Assembly (NCBI GenBank): GCA_026874595.1
Contig: CM049311.1
Coordinates: 32,135,176-32,199,175 of the forward strand
DNA length: 64,000 nt
Origin: Sipunculus nudus
Taxonomy: Eukaryota > Annelida > Sipuncula > Golfingiida > Sipunculidae
Direction of reading: 5' to 3'
A program made the translations under genes and the position numbers. The notes under the pieces were generated by a model, which worked only from the letters and a program-made list of their open reading frames with translations, was not told the origin of the DNA and searched no databases. Numbering within the stretch: position 1 is the stretch's first letter; each line of letters starts with the position of its first letter. Shown here one piece after another: positions 61,301 through 64,000 of this stretch.

Positions 61301-63218
61301 CATAATCTTACCTTCCCTTTCAAAGGACATAGATATCATTGAACTGAATGGTAGTACCACTGAGCTAATTACCTTATGCCCATAACCATAATCAAAATAC
61401 TCATAGAATGCACTTGTTGGGTATGAGAACTACTCCTCAAAATATTGAGCCCATATGTTTAAACATGCACTATTTTTAAAAGTGTCCACCTATCTTTTGA
61501 AAAAAAAATTTCTGCCTTCCTTTGTGTATATATTAATGATCTAATGGTAGTTCTGGTTATGAAAAGTTCATATAATGCCTCCGTGATGGATGTATGAACT
61601 TGTTTACAAACAAAATGGTTGTAAACACAACTTTGTTGACAAACGGGAAAACATACATGTAACCTAAGGTGTTAGGTTGCATAAATGTGGAGGTAGAAAG
61701 GTCACTTGTTGCAAAACACCATTTGCAAAGCTCTGGCTTATCTGACTTGCCACCAGATGCCGGTGTTGATTATTATTTTTTTTTTATTATTTTGGTTGGC
61801 CCCCATGTTTTATTAACACGTTGATATAAACAAAACAAGCAGCCTGGATGTGGTGATATCCATGTTTTTCAGTCTATTTTTATAAAAGCTCCAAGGTATT
61901 ACCTTTAGTTTATAAAGGTCAGATAGGTGATAGGGGCCTTTTAAATAAGCAATTCCTGTACATTCTAGTTAACAACGGTGATTGACAGGAGAAAAATGAC
62001 ATACGAGTTCTTTATTTCACCAGGTTAACTTGCCACCAGGGGCGTTATGTTGCTGGGTATTTCTGAACTGCCTGGAGGTACTGGCCACATGTGAGCGGTT
62101 CACGGACTCAGGGCAGATGGAGACGTACTCGCTTCACACGGCCAGTCTGTGGGACTATGCCAGACAAAAGGTAGGTGGTATCAGTGATCTGAGGAATCAA
62201 AAAGTGAAGAAAATAACTCCATGGAAACCCAGCCTCATGATGGCTGGTATACCTTTCAAGAGAGCAGTTACATATATTTTAAAAAAACGTCTGCCATTTC
62301 AATAGGATTAAAATTGTGGCTGTAGGTTTAAATCCACTCAGGCAGGTTAATTTATAATTATTTGGCTTGTAGTTTATTGAATAGAGATGTTCATAGGTTA
62401 TCTAAATATCATAGGATATCGCATTGACTATATTTGTCTGATGTACCTATGGTAAAATGTTTTCATTAAGTTAATCGTTGGGTTGGTTTTTCTGCAAGCA
62501 ACACCACTCAAAAAGTTGTGAATGGATTTAAAAAAAAATTGTGGAAGGTCAGGACAACAGCAAGAGAATAATCCATTAGAATTTGAAAAATTAAAATATG
62601 TTTTGATTCAGGTGAATTTCAACATTGTGAAATAGTTCAAATTGTTTATCCTGGCTATCAGCGGGAGTCATTCACTAGTATTAGGGGCTGCCTTTCTTCT
62701 GGTTTGGCAGAGCTGACCTTTGATGCAGCCATGGAGTATGTAAACCATGATGCAAATTCCTCTAGGCCTGTATTGATATATATCATAAATTTCTCTTACT
62801 TCTTTCTCGTATGGTAAATGCATTTAGGCCTCTGCATTTTTCCTTTATTACAGGAATAAACAGTTTTGACAATTTTGGAGAATGGAATCATTTTGCACCT
62901 CTTCAAAGACAGTCACTTTCCATAGAGTGAATATATTTATTTAACACAAATGTAGATTATATTAAATTGCCATAACATCTCATGGGTTGTGAACTGAATT
63001 TTAGCTGCTAGTATTTGAACAGGAAAGAATTATTAAAGAACTGATGGACTTGGATGCTGGAGAAGAGTAAACTCGTGAGATGTATTATAATGATTGTATT
63101 GGGTATCAGGTGTACAGCCTAGCAGACTCGTACGGTTTGCTGCCGGGTGTAGAACAGACAGAGGACTCCGTGGCCTACCTTGAGGACCTGATTGACACGG
63201 CAGATGTTGGTTATGCAG
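31353..63218 (+). CDS. TRAPPC10: Trafficking protein particle complex subunit 10 (TRAPPII), 5' half, nine coding exons
   Basis: Coding exons: 31353-31377, 33975-34056, 34378-34510, 35835-36025, 37233-37428, 38399-38510, 41480-41730, 62024-62170 and 63110-63218, all GT-AG with compatible phases (about 415 codons). The joined protein starts MENKPIITCHGDQVLF and follows vertebrate TRAPPC10 throughout. Key blocks are LPRE..EWRRSYGR, FFHIYWTDC, EELAF.FEML..FEDA, QYDELDALF, SLLDFRNYLFSRQ, RPWEVSQRS and PPGAL.CWVFL.CLEVL. TRAPPC10 is a scaffold subunit of TRAPPII, the multisubunit exchange and tethering complex acting on Rab GTPases at the Golgi. The window holds roughly the N-terminal third of the usual ~1250 residues. 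The last donor could be 63219 (gcag|gtatca) or 63236 (acag|gtgcag). Intron 7 is 20.3 kb and carries a giant satellite; the other introns are 0.3-3 kb. Confidence 0.95.
32365..32650. mobile_element. PIF/Harbinger-like MITE in TRAPPC10 intron 1
   Basis: Ends GGCCAAAAAAAAATTAAGG and its imperfect reverse complement extend through ggtatggttctc.ggcac (about 35 bp in all). They are flanked by TAA at 32362-32364 and 32651-32653. A 3-bp TAA/TWA duplication with a GGCC-type terminus is characteristic of PIF/Harbinger. 286 bp, non-coding. Confidence 0.75.
32654..33974. other. Rest of TRAPPC10 intron 1
   Basis: AT-rich. A small inverted repeat (ggactccat..atggagtcc) is at 32899-32926. No further exon recognised. 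Confidence 0.5.
39519..40410 (-). mobile_element. tRNA-derived SINE with internal minisatellite expansion, in TRAPPC10 intron 6
   Basis: On the minus strand the head (from 40410) reads ggctcctgtggtccaggggtagggc, given here as an A-box-like TGGTCCAGGGGTAGGGC and a B-box-like GAGTTTGAGTCTC. The distal part (39519-39615) shares ggtgttatgacc, gattacacacc and acttggcctgggtgacac with the SINE at 13.2-13.5 kb. Between them lies a 45-bp tandem array that the other copy lacks. Confidence 0.8.
39640..40263. repeat. 45-bp minisatellite, about 14 copies
   Basis: The unit contains gtgaatga..caaggctatggggcacagcc and repeats every 45 bp, with outer units more diverged than the middle ones. As 45 is a multiple of three and the unit lacks stops, three frames stay open through it. 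One reads as a 15-residue repeat (PHSLASFTDAKGKAV). There is no start context or splice link to TRAPPC10, so coding is not supported. Confidence 0.95.
40411..41479. other. Rest of TRAPPC10 intron 6
   Basis: AT-rich intronic sequence with a short G-run near 41368-41382. Nothing else recognised. Confidence 0.5.
42479..42681 (+). mobile_element. Short MITE-like element, GGATCC-terminus family (copy 3), in TRAPPC10 intron 7
   Basis: Ends CAGGGGCGGATCCAGG and CCGGATCCGCTTCTG, flanked by the 5-bp direct repeat TAAGC (42474-42478 and 42682-42686). The interior carries several gggggg-tcc blocks and a poly-C run. Same family as 25241-25428 in the opposite orientation. Confidence 0.75.
42687..44890. 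other. TRAPPC10 intron 7, left of the satellite
   Basis: AT-rich, with no recognised gene or complete element. Confidence 0.5.
44893..44935 (-). repeat. Outer left flank motif, inverted copy of 59568-59603
   Basis: On the minus strand: gggacatggagg, then tagcccc, then gaaacatt. At 59570 on the plus strand: gggacatggagg, then attcccc, then aatgttt. The phrase cttgcatccac next to it also recurs directly at 59502. This suggests that the inverted duplication once included some flanking DNA. Confidence 0.45.
44990..47160 (-). repeat. Giant satellite, left arm: about 20 units of 103-109 bp
   Basis: The unit reads gatggttctgccaatg-(ACG)n-acagtgctggcctcttgg..gtagtttgtggcggcagcactgccgacgacgacagtcacagcaaagctgcctcc (given in parts). 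Starts of cagtgctggcc at 45032, 45141, 45247 and 45350 show spacings of 109, 106 and 103 bp. The differences come from the number of ACG triplets. Each unit contains a hairpin-capable CGGCAGCACTGCCG. Three truncated units (ccaataagctgcc) lie about 460 bp apart. Divergence between units is low. Confidence 0.97.
47161..47650 (-). repeat. Degenerate inner edge of the left satellite arm
   Basis: Units continue but with many substitutions, deletions and lost ACG runs (for example gtggggccagcactgatgaagacgac). This is the decay expected at the edge of a tandem array, where unequal exchange homogenises least. Confidence 0.8.
47651..50375. repeat. Central spacer: unrelated tandem repeat of about 50 bp
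   Basis: The consensus is roughly ttattaattgtc.cacat and agtcactg.gacagtattgtagc, repeated some 50 times with moderate divergence. A longer phrase (ggcagaagtag.atattcac and aggcaatgtgtcacaaactg) returns at about 48250, 48480, 48840, 49190, 49665 and 50325. This indicates higher-order units of roughly 230-660 bp. Confidence 0.9.
50385..59370 (+). repeat. Giant satellite, right arm: about 85 units of 103-109 bp, inverted relative to the left arm
   Basis: The same unit as at 45-47 kb in reverse complement: cagcactgtcgtcgtcgtc, attggcagaacca.cagggag, gctttgctgtgactgtcg, ggcagtgctgccgcc, aactactccaagaggc. Variants alternate (ggaggcagc versus ggagtaagc; accatca versus accaaca; ccaagagg versus cccagaag) and define higher-order blocks. 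It begins abruptly at 50385 with full-quality units and ends at about 59370. Confidence 0.97.
59371..62023. other. TRAPPC10 intron 7, right of the satellite
   Basis: Contains atgcatc-rich sequence at 59385-59470 and a 40-bp block at 60480-60520 that also occurs reversed at 42230-42270. AT-rich DNA follows up to the exon 8 acceptor. No gene recognised. Confidence 0.5.
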
Positions 63219-63235
63219 GTATCAATAATATACAG

Positions 63236-64000
63236 GTGCAGGAGAGCAGCATCCCGGTGGAGGATGTAGATAGTCAGCTTCCTTGATATAATGTCACTCG
63301 GGGCTGTAACGATACATTATATCACAATATGATGCTGACACAATACTTTACAACATGATGCATGATAGGATACTGTTTTTAATAATAGTGCAGTATAGAT
63401 GGTCTGCCTAAGACTTGCTGGTCTGTCCTTATTTCTCGTGCTCCCACATGTAGCTTACTTAATCATTCCATCAACATGGACAAATGTTATAAGATTCACA
63501 TAGAAAAAAAAAACAACATCAAAGAGGAAAATTATTTAAGAGTAAAACTTGTTTATGAAAGGTCACATTTAGAGCCCTTTGCCTGTAAGTGGTTTTCCTT
63601 TTTCAGAGAATGATAACCAAACTTTCTGTAATAGAATTTTATTCCATACTGTAGATAAGATAATCTCCAAATAATTTTGAATTAGCCAATCAGATGCCTG
63701 TTAAACTCTTTTCTGACCAATGATGTTTCAATTTACAGGCCCTATGACACTCAGAAACTGTTGTTACATGTCTCTTGTAGCTTACAAGCAGTACCTAAAA
63801 TAAAAAATATTGACGACATATTGATATAAAGTGACATCTTACAATATCAGTATGGTATTTCACTTTGTATTGTGATGTAACAATTTGCTGTTACAGCCCT
63901 GAATGTTACAGTCACCAAGGCCAAGGAACATTATATTTACAGCAGATTGTGTACATAGGTACAGGAATGTCTTCACATATATATGGACAAAATATAATTT
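63236..64000 (+). other. TRAPPC10 intron 9 (runs off the right edge)
   Basis: AT-rich. No match to the next TRAPPC10 region was found before the end of the window. Confidence 0.5.

Overview
This 64 kb window is from a eukaryotic nuclear genome that is AT-rich, intron-rich and crowded with DNA transposons. The recognisable genes (a Na+/K+-ATPase beta subunit, a TRAPPC10 orthologue, a secreted two-module cellulose-binding-like protein and an expansin) together with tRNA-derived SINEs point to a lophotrochozoan animal, most likely a bivalve mollusc. The taxon is an inference; no species-diagnostic sequence was identified.

Layout. At 0.36-1.1 kb there are two minus-strand exons of a Na+/K+-ATPase beta subunit, whose remaining exons lie off the left edge. 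At 1.77-6.80 kb there is a three-deep nest of TIR elements: an outer element with subterminal palindromic 21-bp repeats and a 6-bp target duplication, an inner hAT-like element, and a 921-bp hAT-like element with a perfect 8-bp target duplication. At 6.8-13 kb the DNA is non-coding and repeat-rich, with one 1.6 kb TIR element that carries a microsatellite. At 13.06-15.43 kb lies a decayed but still intron-bearing copy of the expansin gene, split by a SINE and by a second insertion. At 16.7-19.2 kb (minus) and 19.7-22.0 kb (plus) two intact secreted-protein genes are transcribed divergently from a common ~540 bp promoter region: a 300-aa protein with two CBM2-like modules and a 242-aa expansin (DPBB/GH45-like domain plus CBM63-like domain). 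Both products would act outside the cell on cellulose-type polysaccharide, so this looks like a small plant- or algal-wall-processing locus. From 22 to 31.3 kb there is no recognised gene, only MITE-like elements and GC-rich palindromic repeats.

From 31.35 kb to the right edge runs the 5' half of TRAPPC10 (nine coding exons found, about 415 codons), a subunit of the TRAPPII tethering complex. Intron 6 holds a SINE whose middle has expanded into a 45-bp, 14-copy minisatellite. Intron 7 is 20.3 kb long and is mostly one giant satellite structure: about 20 copies of a 103-109 bp unit in one orientation, a 2.7 kb spacer of a different ~50-bp tandem repeat, then about 85 copies of the same unit in the opposite orientation. 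The many overlapping open frames there are a by-product of the (GTC)n-rich unit and are not genes.

Exon boundaries were read from splice consensus and protein homology by eye. No alignment or database search was run.
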